Positions 52,231 to 64,000 of a stretch of DNA of 64,000 bases are shown here, in pieces. Location: assembly GCF_024281035.1 (NCBI RefSeq), contig NZ_JAMXLH010000008.1, positions 1-64,000 of the forward strand. Reading direction: 5' to 3'. Made by a program: the position numbers and the translations under genes. The stretch comes from Paraburkholderia sp. GTDB lineage: Bacteria > Pseudomonadota > Gammaproteobacteria > Burkholderiales > Burkholderiaceae. Each line of letters starts with the position of its first letter. Within the stretch, counting starts at the first letter, position 1. The notes beneath the pieces were generated by a model, which saw only the letters and a list, made by a program, of their open reading frames with translations, was not told where the DNA came from and did not search any database.

Positions 52231-53481
52231 ATGAAATTCCGAGCGATCATGGGCGCCCTGTGCGCCGCAGGTCTGTTGGGCAACGTCGCGGTCACCGCGC
52301 AGGCAGCCGAATCCCTCGAAGTGCTGCACTGGTGGACGTCGGGCGGCGAATCGAAGGCCGTTGGCGTGCTCAAGGACGACATGCAGAAGCAGGGCTATGT
52401 GTGGAAGGACTTCGCTGTTGCCGGCGGTGCGGGCGCGGCGGCCATGACCGCACTGAAGACCCAGGTGATTTCGGGCAATGCGCCGAGCGCTGCCCAGATC
52501 AAGGGGCCTCTGATCCAGGAATGGGCTGACCAGGGCGTGCTCGCGCCGATCGATTCGTCCGCCACCGACTGGAAGGCGCACCTGCCGCCGCAGATCGACA
52601 AGATCATGCGCGCAGACAATCACTACGTCGGCGCGCCGTTCTCGGTGCACCGCGTGAACTGGGTGTGGATCAACAAGGCCGCGCTCGAAAAGGTGGGCGG
52701 CAAGCCGCCGGCCACGTGGCCGGAATTCTTCGCGCTCGCCGACAAGCTGAAGGCTGCCGGCTATCAGCCGGTCGCAGCGGGCGGCCAGCCGTGGCAGGAC
52801 CTGACGCTGTGGGAAGACGTGGTCCTTTCGCAAGGCGCAGACTTCTACAAGAAGGCGCTCGTGGATCTGGACCAGAAGACGCTCACGTCGCAGCAGATGG
52901 TCGGCGTGTTCGATACGGTCCGCAAGATCGAGTCGTACATGGATAACGGCCGCACGGGCCGCGACTGGAACCTCGCGACGGCGATGGTCATCAACGGCAA
53001 GGCCGGCATGCAGTTCATGGGCGACTGGGCGAAGGGCGAGTTCGCGAACGCGAACAAGCAGCCCGACAAGGACTACGTCTGCGCGCCCGTGCCGGGCACC
53101 GAGAAGGCCTACACTTTCAACGTGGACTCGTTCGTGTTCTTCCAGCAGAAGGGCCAGAAGGCCGCGACGCCGGGCCAGCTCTCGCTCGCGAAGACCATCA
53201 TGAGCCCGTCGTTCCAGGAGCAGTTCAGCCTGTACAAGGGTTCCATCCCGGTCCGTCTGGGTGTGGACATGAGCAAGTTCGACGCATGCGCGAAGCGCTC
53301 GTACGCGGATGAGCAGACCGCCATCAAGGTCGGCGGCTACGTGCCGTCGCTCGCGCACGGCATGGCTCAGCCCGATGCCACCGCCGGTGCGATCACCGAC
53401 GTCGTGACGAAGTTCATGAACTCCAACCAGGATTCGAAGAGCGCAGTCGCAGCGCTCGCGAAGGCGGCGCAAACGAAGTAA
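52231..53481 (+). CDS. gtsA: Sugar ABC transporter periplasmic binding protein (GtsA-like)
   Basis: This 416-residue family-1 solute-binding protein has a signal peptide (MGALCAAGLLGNVAVTAQAA). The mature part begins ESLEVLHWWTSGGE, the glucose/mannose-binding GtsA pattern with Trp residues that stack on sugars. Cys pairs in DYVCAPVPG and FDACAKRS may form a disulfide. GGAGG lies upstream. It is the first gene of a complete importer with two permeases and an ATPase, divergent from the glucose-6-phosphate genes, so glucose is the probable substrate. Confidence 0.88.
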   Translation: MKFRAIMGALCAAGLLGNVAVTAQAAESLEVLHWWTSGGESKAVGVLKDDMQKQGYVWKDFAVAGGAGAAAMTALKTQVISGNAPSAAQIKGPLIQEWADQGVLAPIDSSATDWKAHLPPQIDKIMRADNHYVGAPFSVHRVNWVWINKAALEKVGGKPPATWPEFFALADKLKAAGYQPVAAGGQPWQDLTLWEDVVLSQGADFYKKALVDLDQKTLTSQQMVGVFDTVRKIESYMDNGRTGRDWNLATAMVINGKAGMQFMGDWAKGEFANANKQPDKDYVCAPVPGTEKAYTFNVDSFVFFQQKGQKAATPGQLSLAKTIMSPSFQEQFSLYKGSIPVRLGVDMSKFDACAKRSYADEQTAIKVGGYVPSLAHGMAQPDATAGAITDVVTKFMNSNQDSKSAVAALAKAAQTK

Positions 53482-53601
53482 GCAGGGTGAATTCCGCGCG
53501 CGGCGAAGAAGTGCGCCGCGCGCGGCACCCTGGGCATGACGGTTCGAGCTGAACCCCTTCATCGTGCGAAGCCTCTTTCGCACCGTACCAGGAGTTGCGC
53601 A

Positions 53602-54543
53602 GTGACTGCTTCTCTTAGCGGCAATGGCAAGGCGGCGACGCCAACCGCCAGCCGCGTGTCGCCCCTGGCGGCGCTCGCAGACCGCTGGATCCCGAAGCTG
53701 GTGCTTTCGCCCAGCATCCTGATCAGCCTTGTGTTCGTCTACGGCTTCATCATCGTTACCGGCTATCTGTCGCTGTCCAATTCGAAACTGATGCCGCGTT
53801 ACGAATTCGCCGGGCTCGCGCGTTACAGGGAACTGTTCGCGAACGATGTCTGGTGGACGTCCGCACAGAATCTCGGCTGGTTCGGCATTCCGTTCATCGG
53901 CATCTGTGTCGGGCTCGGCCTGTTCCTCGCGATCCTGCTCGACCAGCAGATTCGCCAGGAAGGTGCGCTGCGCGCGGTGTTTCTCTATCCGATGGCGCTG
54001 TCGTACATCGTGACCGGCACGGCCTGGCAATGGATCATGAATCCCGATCTCGGCATCCAGCGCGTGATGCACGACTGGGGCTGGACGAGCTTCGCGTTCG
54101 ACTGGCTCGACAATCCGGACCGGGCGATCTTCTGTATCGTGATCGCGGCCGTGTGGCAGTCGACGGGCTTTTGCATGGCGCTCTTCCTTGCCGGGCTGCG
54201 CGGTGTCGATGCGGAAATCTTCAAGGCCGCCCAGGTGGATGGCGCGACGCTGCCGACGATCTATCGCAAGATCGTGATTCCCAGCATGCGTCCGGTGTTC
54301 TTCTCGGTGCTGCTGATTCTCTGCCACATCGCGATCAAGACCTTCGACCTCGTCGTCGCGTTGACTGCGGGTGGTCCGGGCACGGCGTCGTCGCTTCCGG
54401 CCATCTTCATGTACACGTTTTCGTTCAACCGCGGGCAGCTCGGCGTAGGCGCGGCCTCGTCGATCATGATGCTCGCAACCGTCGTGGCCGTGCTCGTGCC
54501 GCTGATGTACATGGAATCGAGGAGCACGCGCAATGCAGCCTAA
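53602..54543 (+). CDS. gtsB: Sugar ABC transporter permease (GtsB-like)
   Basis: This 313-residue inner-membrane protein has six or more helices. The EAA loop VDAEIFKAAQVDGATLPTIYRKIVIP is the site that contacts the ATPase. GTG at 53602 is chosen because AGGAG lies eight bases upstream; a frame 22 codons longer lacks a site. It overlaps the next permease gene by 11 bases. Confidence 0.88.
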   Translation: MTASLSGNGKAATPTASRVSPLAALADRWIPKLVLSPSILISLVFVYGFIIVTGYLSLSNSKLMPRYEFAGLARYRELFANDVWWTSAQNLGWFGIPFIGICVGLGLFLAILLDQQIRQEGALRAVFLYPMALSYIVTGTAWQWIMNPDLGIQRVMHDWGWTSFAFDWLDNPDRAIFCIVIAAVWQSTGFCMALFLAGLRGVDAEIFKAAQVDGATLPTIYRKIVIPSMRPVFFSVLLILCHIAIKTFDLVVALTAGGPGTASSLPAIFMYTFSFNRGQLGVGAASSIMMLATVVAVLVPLMYMESRSTRNAA

Positions 54544-55390
54544 GATGAAGGCAAGCCGCGTGGTCGTGTATGCGGCACTGATCCTGTTCGCGTTGTACTT
54601 CCTGTTCCCGCTCTACGTGATGCTGTCGACCTCGGTGAAGAGTCTCGACCAGCTGCACACGGGCAACATGCTCACGCTGCCGACGCATCCGAGCTTCGCG
54701 CCGTGGGTGAAAGCGTGGAGCGAGGCATGCACCGGCGTGCGTTGTGACGGCATGCAGCCGTTCTTCATGAATTCGGTGAAGATGGTGATCCCCGCCGTGC
54801 TGATCTCGTCGATCATCGGCGCGTTCAACGGCTACGTGCTCACGCACTGGCGTTTTCGCGGCGCGGACGGCCTGTTCACGATGCTGCTGGTCGGCTGTTT
54901 CATTCCGTTTCAGGCGATCCTGCTGCCGATGGCGCGACTCGAGGGCTTCCTCGGCCTCTCGAACACGATCGGCGGCCTCGTGCTCGTGCACGTCGTGTAC
55001 GGCATCGCGTTCACCACGATGTTCTTCCGCAACTTCTACGTGAGCGTGCCCGCCGAACTCGTGAAGGCCGCGCGCATCGACGGCGCCGGATTCTTCATGA
55101 TCTTCACGCGCATCATGCTGCCGATCTCGCTGCCGATCTTCATGGTGTGCCTGATCTGGCAATTCACGCAGATCTGGAATGACTTCCTGTTCGGTATCGT
55201 GTTTTCAGGCGTCGATTCGATGCCGATCACGGTCGCGCTGAACAATCTCGTGAACACGTCCACGGGCGTGAAGGAATACAACGTCGACATGGCCGGCGCG
55301 ATCATCGCCGCGCTGCCCACGCTGCTCGTCTACGTGATCGCCGGCCGCTACTTCGTGCGTGGCCTCACGGCGGGCGCGGTGAAGGGATGA
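54533..55390 (+). CDS. gtsC: Sugar ABC transporter permease (GtsC-like)
   Basis: This 285-residue inner-membrane protein has about six helices; the EAA loop is PAELVKAARIDGAGFFMIFTRIMLP. GGAGCACGCGCA lies just before ATG within the end of gtsB, indicating coupled translation. It forms the transmembrane channel together with GtsB. Confidence 0.9.
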   Translation: MQPKMKASRVVVYAALILFALYFLFPLYVMLSTSVKSLDQLHTGNMLTLPTHPSFAPWVKAWSEACTGVRCDGMQPFFMNSVKMVIPAVLISSIIGAFNGYVLTHWRFRGADGLFTMLLVGCFIPFQAILLPMARLEGFLGLSNTIGGLVLVHVVYGIAFTTMFFRNFYVSVPAELVKAARIDGAGFFMIFTRIMLPISLPIFMVCLIWQFTQIWNDFLFGIVFSGVDSMPITVALNNLVNTSTGVKEYNVDMAGAIIAALPTLLVYVIAGRYFVRGLTAGAVKG

Positions 55391-55431
55391 CAAGGGTCGA
55401 AACGCCCACGTTTGAATAAAGGATTCACAGT

Positions 55432-56550
<1,119 letters not shown>

Positions 56551-56592
56551 TATGGCCTGATATCGCCCGATCGCGTCGTTCGCAATGCAATC

Positions 56593-56634
56593 AAAAGGCC
56601 TCACGCGCGGATTCGCGCGTGAGGCCCTTTTTTT
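56593..56634 (+). terminator. Terminator of the sugar transporter operon
   Basis: AAAAGGCCTCACGCGC and GCGCGTGAGGCCCTTT pair around a short loop, followed by seven or more T. It is a strong terminator in both orientations. Confidence 0.92.
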
Positions 56635-56671
56635 GGTTCATCGAGGATGACCGGAAACCGGCGCGCGCCGG

Positions 56672-57469
56672 TTAGCGCGGTGTATGGGCGCCAGCCGGGC
56701 CGACCGGATGCGGCTGCAGCAGCACGAGCACCGCGCCTGCGCCGCCGTCGTGCGGCCGCGCCTGGCAGAACGCGATCACTTCCTCCTTCTGCACGAGCCA
56801 CGTGCGGACCTTGCCTTTGAGCACCGGCTCCTTGCCGGCGGAGCCGAGCCCCTTGCCGTGAATCACGCGCACGCAGCGCAGCCCGCGCTTGCCGGCTTCG
56901 CGGATGAAGGTCTGCATCGCCTCGCGCGCTTCCTCGCGGCGCATGCCGTGCAGGTCGAGTTGCGCCTGCACGATCCACGTACCGCGCCGCAGCTTCTTCA
57001 CGACCTCGGCGCTGATGCCGGGGCGGTGGTAGTAAAGCGAGTCGTCGGTGTCGAGCAGCGCTTCCGGATCGAAGTCGTCGGAGATGGCTTCGTGCAGCAC
57101 CGCCTGTTCGTCGCGCTGCGTCTGGATCGGCAGCGGCACGGGCTGCGCGCGGCGCGCCGACGTGCGCTCGGGCGCCTTTAACGGCGCAATGGAGCCCATT
57201 TCGCGGCGGAACATCTCGCTGTCGGCGGCGGCTTCGGTGCGGGCCGCCTGCGCGGCCGCGCGTTCGCGCTCGCGCTCGCGGGTCTGCACCTTCAAGGCGT
57301 CGCGCAGGCTGCCGAGCCCCGCGAAGCCCGTGGCGGGCTTGCCGGCTTCGGACGTTCCCGCGGACGTCGCAGCAGACGTTGCCGCGGCGGAAACGGACGT
57401 GGTGGAAGGGTTGGGGCGGGGCGCGGCGGGGCGCTTGGGCTCGCCGGGATGGGGCACGTTCTTCGGCAT
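56672..57469 (-). CDS. Smr-domain DNA/RNA nuclease-like protein
   Basis: This 265-residue protein has a C-terminal Smr domain (about 165-250): LDLHGMRREEAREAMQTFI with the LDLHG motif, and VIHGKGLGS with HGxG. The N-terminal 110 residues are Ala/Pro/Arg-rich and low complexity. The start at 57469 is chosen as the first ATG with a sensible N terminus; no strong site is seen. The single Smr domain without MutS is like YdaL-type nicking proteins. It is a stand-alone gene. Confidence 0.82.
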   Translation of the reverse strand: MPKNVPHPGEPKRPAAPRPNPSTTSVSAAATSAATSAGTSEAGKPATGFAGLGSLRDALKVQTRERERERAAAQAARTEAAADSEMFRREMGSIAPLKAPERTSARRAQPVPLPIQTQRDEQAVLHEAISDDFDPEALLDTDDSLYYHRPGISAEVVKKLRRGTWIVQAQLDLHGMRREEAREAMQTFIREAGKRGLRCVRVIHGKGLGSAGKEPVLKGKVRTWLVQKEEVIAFCQARPHDGGAGAVLVLLQPHPVGPAGAHTPR

Positions 57470-57720
57470 GGCGTGAGGCGCTTTCGGGTTCGTTCGGGTT
57501 CGATCGCGGCGGGGCGCGTTGGGGTGCATTGCGGCGCGCGGCGTGCGTGGCGCGCATGACGCAACAGCGTGCCGCAACGACAGCGCTACGACGACGCGAT
57601 GGCGACGCGCGGCGCAAAAGAAAAGGGCCGCCGGCTGGCTGGCCGCGGCCCTCGTTCCAGTGCGCCGACAGGCTTCAGATCGCTATTCTAGCGGTCCGCC
57701 GCTGCGCACGGGTGCTGTTC

Positions 57721-59223
<1,503 letters not shown>

Positions 59224-61551
59224 ATGGCCAAAGCTCCCTATTCCGTGCAGGCGCAGGCGTTGCCGCACCGCATGTCACGTCTACTCACCGAGATCCGCTG
59301 GATCCTTCAGGTGGCGCTCGGCGTGTTCCTGCTGATGGCGCTCATCAGTTACAACCGCCGCGACCCGAGCTGGACCCACGCCACCCACGTCGATCACATC
59401 GCGAACTGGGCGGGACGCGTCGGCGCGTGGACCTCGGACATCCTGCTGCTGCTGTTCGGCCTTTCGGCCTACTGGTGGGTCGCGCTGCTCGCGCGGCGCA
59501 TCGCCGCGAACTACCGGCGCATCACGCGCCAGGAAGGGTTCGATGACGCGGGCGATGCGGGCGACACGCCGCGCGACCATAGCTGGATTGCCGAAGGCTT
59601 TGCGTTCGTGCTCGTGCTGCTCGCCAGCAATGGCATCGAGGCGCTGCGCATGTGGTCGCTCAGGGTGCAGCTGCCGCGCGCGCCGGGCGGCGTCGTGGGC
59701 GAAGCCGTGGCGCGCGGCGTCTCGCACGCGCTCGGCTTCACGGGCGGCACGCTCGCGCTGCTCGTGGTGCTCGCAATCGGTTTGTCGCTCTATTTCCGCT
59801 TCTCGTGGCTCTCGGTCGCCGAACGGGTCGGCGAGGCGCTCATCAACGCCGTCACGTTCGCGCGGATGCGGCGCGAGGAAGGGCGCGATCGCAAGCTCGG
59901 CGAGGCCGCGGCGGTCAAGCGCGAAGGCAAGGTCGAGCGCGGCCGCGTGAAGATCGAGGATCACGAGCCGGTCATGATCGTGCCGCCGGTCGTGACGCCG
60001 CAGCGCTCGGAGCGGGTCGAAAAGGAGCGCCAGGTGCCGCTTTTCACGGACCTGCCGGGCGATTCCACGCTGCCGGCGATTGCGCTGCTCGATCCGGCGC
60101 CCGCCGTGCAGGAAACCATCTCCGACGAAACGCTCGAATTCACCTCGCGCCTCATCGAAAAGAAGCTCAAGGATTTCGGCATCGAAGTCGCCGTGGTGGC
60201 CGCCTATCCGGGTCCGGTCGTCACGCGTTACGAAATCGAACCGGCAACGGGCGTGAAGGGCAGCCAGATCGTGAATCTCGCGAAGGATCTCGCGCGCTCG
60301 CTGTCGCTCGTGTCGATCCGCGTCGTCGAGACGATTCCGGGCAAGAATTTCATGGCGCTCGAACTGCCGAACCAGCGCCGCCAGACGGTGCGCCTCTCGG
60401 AGATTCTCGGTTCGGCCGTGTATGCCGACGCAGCGTCGGCGCTCACGATGGGCCTCGGCAAAGACATCGGCGGCAAGCCAGTGTGCGCCGATCTCGCAAA
60501 GATGCCGCACCTGCTCGTGGCCGGCACGACCGGTTCGGGCAAGTCGGTCGGGATCAACGCGATGATCCTCTCGCTCCTCTACAAGGCGAGCGCCGAGCAG
60601 GTCCGCATGATCCTGATCGACCCGAAGATGCTCGAAATGAGCGTCTACGAGGGCATTCCGCATCTGTTGTGTCCGGTCGTCACGGACATGCGCCAGGCCG
60701 GCAACGCGCTGAACTGGACCGTCGCCGAAATGGAGCGCCGCTACAAGCTCATGAGCAAGCTGGGCGTGCGTAATCTGGCCGGTTTCAACAACAAGATCGA
60801 GGAAGCGGGCAAGCGCGAGGAGAAGCTTCCGAATCCGTTCAGCCTCACGCCGGACGATCCGGAACCGCTCGACAAGCTGCCGCACATCGTCGTCGTGATC
60901 GACGAACTGGCCGACCTCATGATGGTGGTCGGCAAGAAGGTCGAAGAGCTGATCGCGCGCATCGCGCAAAAAGCGCGCGCGGCGGGCATTCACCTGATCC
61001 TGGCCACGCAGCGTCCGTCCGTCGACGTGATTACCGGTCTCATCAAGGCCAACGTGCCGACCCGCATGGCGTTCCAGGTTTCCTCGAAGATCGACTCGCG
61101 CACGATTCTCGACCAGATGGGCGCCGAGTCGCTGCTCGGCATGGGCGACATGCTCTACCTGCCGCCCGGCAGCGGCTTGCCGGTGCGCGTGCACGGCGCG
61201 TTCGTCTCCGACGACGAAGTGCACCGCGTGGTCGAAAAGCTCAAGGAGCAGGGCGAGCCGAGGTATATCGAGGGCCTGCTCGAAGGCGGCACGGCGGGCG
61301 AGGGCGACGAAGGCTCGGCGGGCGCGGGAACCAGCGGCACCGGCGACGAGTCCGACCCGCTTTACGACCAGGCCGTCGAAGTGGTGATCAAGAACCGGCG
61401 CGCGTCGATTTCGCTCGTGCAGCGGCACCTGCGCATTGGCTATAACCGGGCAGCTCGGCTGCTCGAACAGATGGAGCAGTCGGGGCTCGTCTCCGCGATG
61501 TCGTCGAACGGCAACCGCGAGATTCTCGTCCCCACGCGCGAGACCGAATGA
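59224..61551 (+). CDS. ftsK: DNA translocase FtsK
   Basis: This 775-residue protein has N-terminal membrane helices (about 20-180), a short linker, and a C-terminal motor and gamma domain. Walker [13 protein letters not shown], Walker [14 protein letters not shown], and the winged-helix gamma domain near the end ([24 protein letters not shown]) that binds KOPS sites. FtsK moves the chromosome termini at division. The linker is short, as in SpoIIIE-like forms. It lies just upstream of lolA. Confidence 0.96.
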   Translation: MAKAPYSVQAQALPHRMSRLLTEIRWILQVALGVFLLMALISYNRRDPSWTHATHVDHIANWAGRVGAWTSDILLLLFGLSAYWWVALLARRIAANYRRITRQEGFDDAGDAGDTPRDHSWIAEGFAFVLVLLASNGIEALRMWSLRVQLPRAPGGVVGEAVARGVSHALGFTGGTLALLVVLAIGLSLYFRFSWLSVAERVGEALINAVTFARMRREEGRDRKLGEAAAVKREGKVERGRVKIEDHEPVMIVPPVVTPQRSERVEKERQVPLFTDLPGDSTLPAIALLDPAPAVQETISDETLEFTSRLIEKKLKDFGIEVAVVAAYPGPVVTRYEIEPATGVKGSQIVNLAKDLARSLSLVSIRVVETIPGKNFMALELPNQRRQTVRLSEILGSAVYADAASALTMGLGKDIGGKPVCADLAKMPHLLVAGTTGSGKSVGINAMILSLLYKASAEQVRMILIDPKMLEMSVYEGIPHLLCPVVTDMRQAGNALNWTVAEMERRYKLMSKLGVRNLAGFNNKIEEAGKREEKLPNPFSLTPDDPEPLDKLPHIVVVIDELADLMMVVGKKVEELIARIAQKARAAGIHLILATQRPSVDVITGLIKANVPTRMAFQVSSKIDSRTILDQMGAESLLGMGDMLYLPPGSGLPVRVHGAFVSDDEVHRVVEKLKEQGEPRYIEGLLEGGTAGEGDEGSAGAGTSGTGDESDPLYDQAVEVVIKNRRASISLVQRHLRIGYNRAARLLEQMEQSGLVSAMSSNGNREILVPTRETE

Positions 61552-61588
61552 GGCCGCGCGCTTCCCTTTCCTCATGGAGAACGAATTG

Positions 61589-62305
61589 ATGCAGTTCCAG
61601 GCAGGTCTTTCCACCCGTCTCGTTCAAGTGGGCGCCCGTGCGGCGCGCACGTGCGCGCTCGCGCTCGGCGTGTCCGTGCTGATGGCGTCGCACGCGTTCG
61701 CGGGCGGCACCGATCAGCTCAAACAGTTTGTCGCGCAGGTGCATTCGGCGCGCGGCGAGTTCGTGCAGCGCGAGCTGAAAGTGCCCTCGGGCGCGGCGAA
61801 CGCGAGTGAGGCGATCGCCACGGCCACGGCGAACGCGAAGACTTCGAGCGGCACGTTCGTCTTCGCACGGCCGGGCAAGTTCATCTGGCAATACGTGAAG
61901 CCGTATCAGCAGCTTCTGCAGTCGGACGGCGAAAACCTCTTCGTCTACGACAAGGACCTGAACCAGGTCACCGAGCGCAAGCTCGGCGGCGCGCTCGGCG
62001 CGAGCCCGGCGGCGATCCTGTTCGGTAGCAACGATCTGGAGAAGAATTTCACGCTGCGCGACGCGGGCGTGAAGGGCGGCATCGACTGGCTGGAGCTGAT
62101 TCCGAAGGCGAAGGACACGCAGTTTCAGAGCGTCGGCATCGGCTTTCGCGACGGCAATCTGCAGGCGATGGAACTGCACGACGTGTTCGGCAACGTGACG
62201 CTGCTCACGTTCTCCAACATTCAGAAGAATCCGTCGCTGAGCGCGTCGGCATTCAAGTTCGTCCGGCCCGCGGGCTCTGATCTCGTGACCGGCGGCGATA
62301 ACTGA
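61589..62305 (+). CDS. lolA: Outer-membrane lipoprotein carrier LolA
   Basis: This 238-residue periplasmic chaperone takes lipoproteins from the LolCDE complex to LolB. Signal peptide at about 20-42 ([16 protein letters not shown]). The mature protein has the beta-barrel pattern: [23 protein letters not shown] and [28 protein letters not shown] 61589 is chosen as GGAGAACG lies nine bases upstream, rather than the ATG at 61574. A terminator follows. ftsK-lolA is a conserved pair. Confidence 0.93.
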   Translation: MQFQAGLSTRLVQVGARAARTCALALGVSVLMASHAFAGGTDQLKQFVAQVHSARGEFVQRELKVPSGAANASEAIATATANAKTSSGTFVFARPGKFIWQYVKPYQQLLQSDGENLFVYDKDLNQVTERKLGGALGASPAAILFGSNDLEKNFTLRDAGVKGGIDWLELIPKAKDTQFQSVGIGFRDGNLQAMELHDVFGNVTLLTFSNIQKNPSLSASAFKFVRPAGSDLVTGGDN

Positions 62306-62350
62306 CCCGCGCGTGTGACCGGCACGGCGCCAGAAAGCCAATAGAAACAG

Positions 62351-62386
62351 AAACGGGCGGCTCATTGCGAGCCGCCCGTTTGTTTT
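62351..62386. terminator. Terminator after lolA
   Basis: ACGGGCGGCTC and GAGCCGCCCGT form an 11-bp stem with a 5-base loop, then TTGTTTT. It also serves the convergent gene. Confidence 0.9.
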
Positions 62387-62442
62387 CTGTTGCGCGCTTT
62401 CGGGAAATGGCAGCGGATCGGGCCTGAAAATCAAGCCTTAAA

Positions 62443-63513
62443 TCAGGCCGAAAAGCGGATCACGCCGTCCGCGCCGGTCGCGCGCCTGAGCTTGCCCGCG
62501 AGCCAGAGCAGATGCAGGTGCGCGAGCGCTTCGCCCATCGCGAAGGTCATCTGGTGGATGTCGAGTTCGCGCCTGAACATGAGCGGCACGATGTCGGCGG
62601 CGCTGCGCGGCTTCGCCGTGCACGCTTCCATGACTTCGGCGAGGCGCGCATCGTGGTGCGCGCGCAGTTGCGCGACGCGCGTGCGCACGCCGCGAAACGG
62701 CTTGCCGTGCGCGGGCAGCACGAGCGTGTCTTCGGCCATCGTCTCGTAGCGTCCGAGCGATTCGAGGTACTGGCCGAGCGGATTGGCTTCCGGCTCCATT
62801 TCGAACACGGAGACATTGGTCGAGATGCGCGGCAGCACCATGTCGCCGGACAGCAGCACGCCGGTTTGCTCGCACCACAGCGCGCAATGCTCCGGCGAAT
62901 GACCGAAGCCTGTGACGACGCGCCACGCGCGAGCGCCGATCGTCACGACGTCGGCTTCGCGCAGGCGGCGGAATTGCGTCGGCAGCGCGGGCACGAGGTT
63001 CGCGTAGTAGCCGCTGCGGTTGCGCAGCTTGTCCTGCGATTGCGCATCCACGAGGCCGTGCAGCCCGAAGTGACGCGCCGCACTTTCGCCGCCTGCGTTC
63101 GAACCCGCGCCCGACGCCATCACGCGCGCGCTCGTGTATTCGCCGAGCGTCGCCCAGAGGCGCACGTTCCAGCGCTGCTTGTCGCCGCCCGTGCAGATCC
63201 ACTGCGCGAGCCCGATGTGGTCGGGATGGCAGTGCGTGACGAGCACGCGCAGCACCGGCAGGCCTTCGAGCGCCGTGTCGAACACCTGCTCCCAGTGCGC
63301 CTTGATCGTGTCGCTGGCGATGCCGCAATCCACCACGGTCCAGCCTGGCTGGCCGTCGATCTCGTCGCGCAGCAGCCACAGGTTGATGTGATCGAGTGCG
63401 AACGGCAGCGGCATGCGCAGCCACTTGACGCCGGGGGCGACGTCGAAGACGTGGCCGGGTTCCGGCAGGGTGTCGGCGTACGGATAGTCGAGCTGGTGTT
63501 CGAGAGCGTTCAT
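62443..63513 (-). CDS. Metallo-beta-lactamase-fold hydrolase with C-terminal winged helix
   Basis: This 356-residue protein has the metal-binding motif THCHPDHIG near residue 100, further His and Asp ligands in GHSPEH and LLSGDMVLP, and a terminal PAHG. The last 80 residues are a winged-helix-like region of the LACTB2 type (EALAHLHLLWLAGKL). Such enzymes act as esterases, nucleases or thioesterases. The start at 63513 is the family start. It is divergent from a LiuR-like regulator, which suggests a possible link with branched-chain acyl-CoA breakdown. Confidence 0.85.
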   Translation of the reverse strand: MNALEHQLDYPYADTLPEPGHVFDVAPGVKWLRMPLPFALDHINLWLLRDEIDGQPGWTVVDCGIASDTIKAHWEQVFDTALEGLPVLRVLVTHCHPDHIGLAQWICTGGDKQRWNVRLWATLGEYTSARVMASGAGSNAGGESAARHFGLHGLVDAQSQDKLRNRSGYYANLVPALPTQFRRLREADVVTIGARAWRVVTGFGHSPEHCALWCEQTGVLLSGDMVLPRISTNVSVFEMEPEANPLGQYLESLGRYETMAEDTLVLPAHGKPFRGVRTRVAQLRAHHDARLAEVMEACTAKPRSAADIVPLMFRRELDIHQMTFAMGEALAHLHLLWLAGKLRRATGADGVIRFSA

Positions 63514-63662
63514 TGCGGGTGTCTTCTCCTTTGTCGTCGCCGCGGGCACAGCTGGCTTTCCGGCATGGTCGCCGCGTTGCACCAATCCCGCAAGCTGATA
63601 TATCGCACCCCGAGCGCACCCCGAGCGCGCCCTGATTGCGCCCCGGTTGCACAACCGGCAGG

Positions 63663-63690
63663 TTGACGATAACGTAAGCGTCGATTCTAT
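63663..63690 (+). promoter_or_regulatory. Candidate promoter and LiuR box of the MerR gene
   Basis: TTGACG (63663) and TTCTAT (63685) with a 16-base spacer form a plausible promoter. TTGACGATAACGTAAG (63663-63678) matches the published LiuR consensus TTKACGTTWACGTMAA at 14 of 16 positions, suggesting self-control by the regulator. Confidence 0.5.
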
Positions 63691-63743
63691 CGTTCAATGC
63701 ACGGCCCTGCTGGCGGCAGCGGGCCTGCCGTTCACTGCTCACC

Positions 63744-64000
63744 ATGACCCAGTACACGATTAGCGAACTTGCCCGCGAATTCGACGTGACGCCGCGCGCG
63801 ATCCGTTTCTACGAGGACCAGGGCCTGCTCGCACCCAGCCGGGAGGGCGCGGGTGGCCTCAAGCGCGTGTTTTCGGGGCGGGACCGCACGCGCTTGCGCC
63901 TCACGCTGCGCGGCAAGCGGCTTGGTTTTACGCTGTCGGAGATCCGCACGCTGCTCGATCTGTACGATTCGCCGACCGACACGCTCTCGCAGTTGCAGGC
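63744..64000 (+). CDS. liuR: MerR-family regulator, LiuR-like (N-terminal part)
   Basis: The gene starts at 63744 and runs off the window. The visible 85 residues contain the MerR HTH (YTISELAREFDVTPRAIRFYEDQGLLAPSR) and the start of the dimerisation helix (LSEIRTLLDLYD). The motif set and RFYEDQGLL are like LiuR, the regulator of leucine and isovalerate breakdown. A near-consensus LiuR box precedes it. The expected neighbours (liuABCD) would be just beyond the window. Other MerR types are possible. Confidence 0.7.
   Translation, partial: MTQYTISELAREFDVTPRAIRFYEDQGLLAPSREGAGGLKRVFSGRDRTRLRLTLRGKRLGFTLSEIRTLLDLYDSPTDTLSQLQ

Noticed and set aside
59281..61614. 777-codon minus frame opposite ftsK
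   Set aside because: Antisense shadow of FtsK, which has all its motifs on the plus strand.

Overview
The window is high-GC DNA with dense, short-spaced genes and housekeeping gene families in the style of Burkholderiaceae. The most likely source is a Paraburkholderia, Burkholderia or Caballeronia chromosome. This assignment rests on gene content (a glucokinase-RpiR fusion, DUF1439 lipoprotein, PXPV-repeat protein, split ribD-ribE and ribB-ribH-nusB clusters) and codon use. No rRNA or species marker is present.

Layout. 1-5.7 kb: the end of a LivF-type transporter gene, a GNAT acetyltransferase with acetylornithine aminotransferase (preceded by what looks like an arginine attenuator), a ferredoxin-type reductase, a Rossmann protein and RsuA. 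6.1-17.0 kb: a P4-like integrative element inserted at the 3' end of a tRNA-Leu gene. It carries an integrase, AlpA, a PC4-like protein, an HTH regulator, a replication ATPase and a lone HK97-type major capsid gene, followed by accessory genes (PIN nuclease, DUF6680, membrane protein). 17.2-21.5 kb: hemN, a YkgJ protein, a DUF1439 lipoprotein, uppP and trmB. 22.2-24.3 kb: a small insert at tRNA-Gly holding an Mrr-type restriction gene. 24.4-31.7 kb: vapBC, yggT, an EthD-like gene, a PXPV protein, a LysE exporter, gabD and ubiD. 32.3-37.9 kb: a lytic transglycosylase behind a long leader, an aminotransferase, nusB-ribH-ribB and higBA. 38-47.4 kb: a secreted hydrolase-like protein, a chemoreceptor, an SDR, ribE, ribD, hemL and an MFS exporter.

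47.5-56.6 kb is the best integrated metabolic unit. zwf, pgl and a glucokinase fused to a HexR/RpiR regulator form one operon. A sugar ABC transporter (gtsABC plus ATPase) is transcribed the other way. The shared intergenic region holds a perfect HexR-like palindrome overlapping two divergent promoters, so the fused protein probably controls both glucose uptake and entry into the Entner-Doudoroff route. 56.7-64 kb: an Smr protein, trxB, ftsK, lolA, an MBL-fold hydrolase and the start of a LiuR-like MerR regulator with a candidate LiuR box.

The strongest unusual signals are: the argD leader (leaderless 20-residue peptide with four tandem Arg codons, competing RNA pairings and a terminator); the capsid-only P4-like element with its unexplained cargo; the HexR bidirectional switch; and the tRNA-Gly-bounded Mrr insert.
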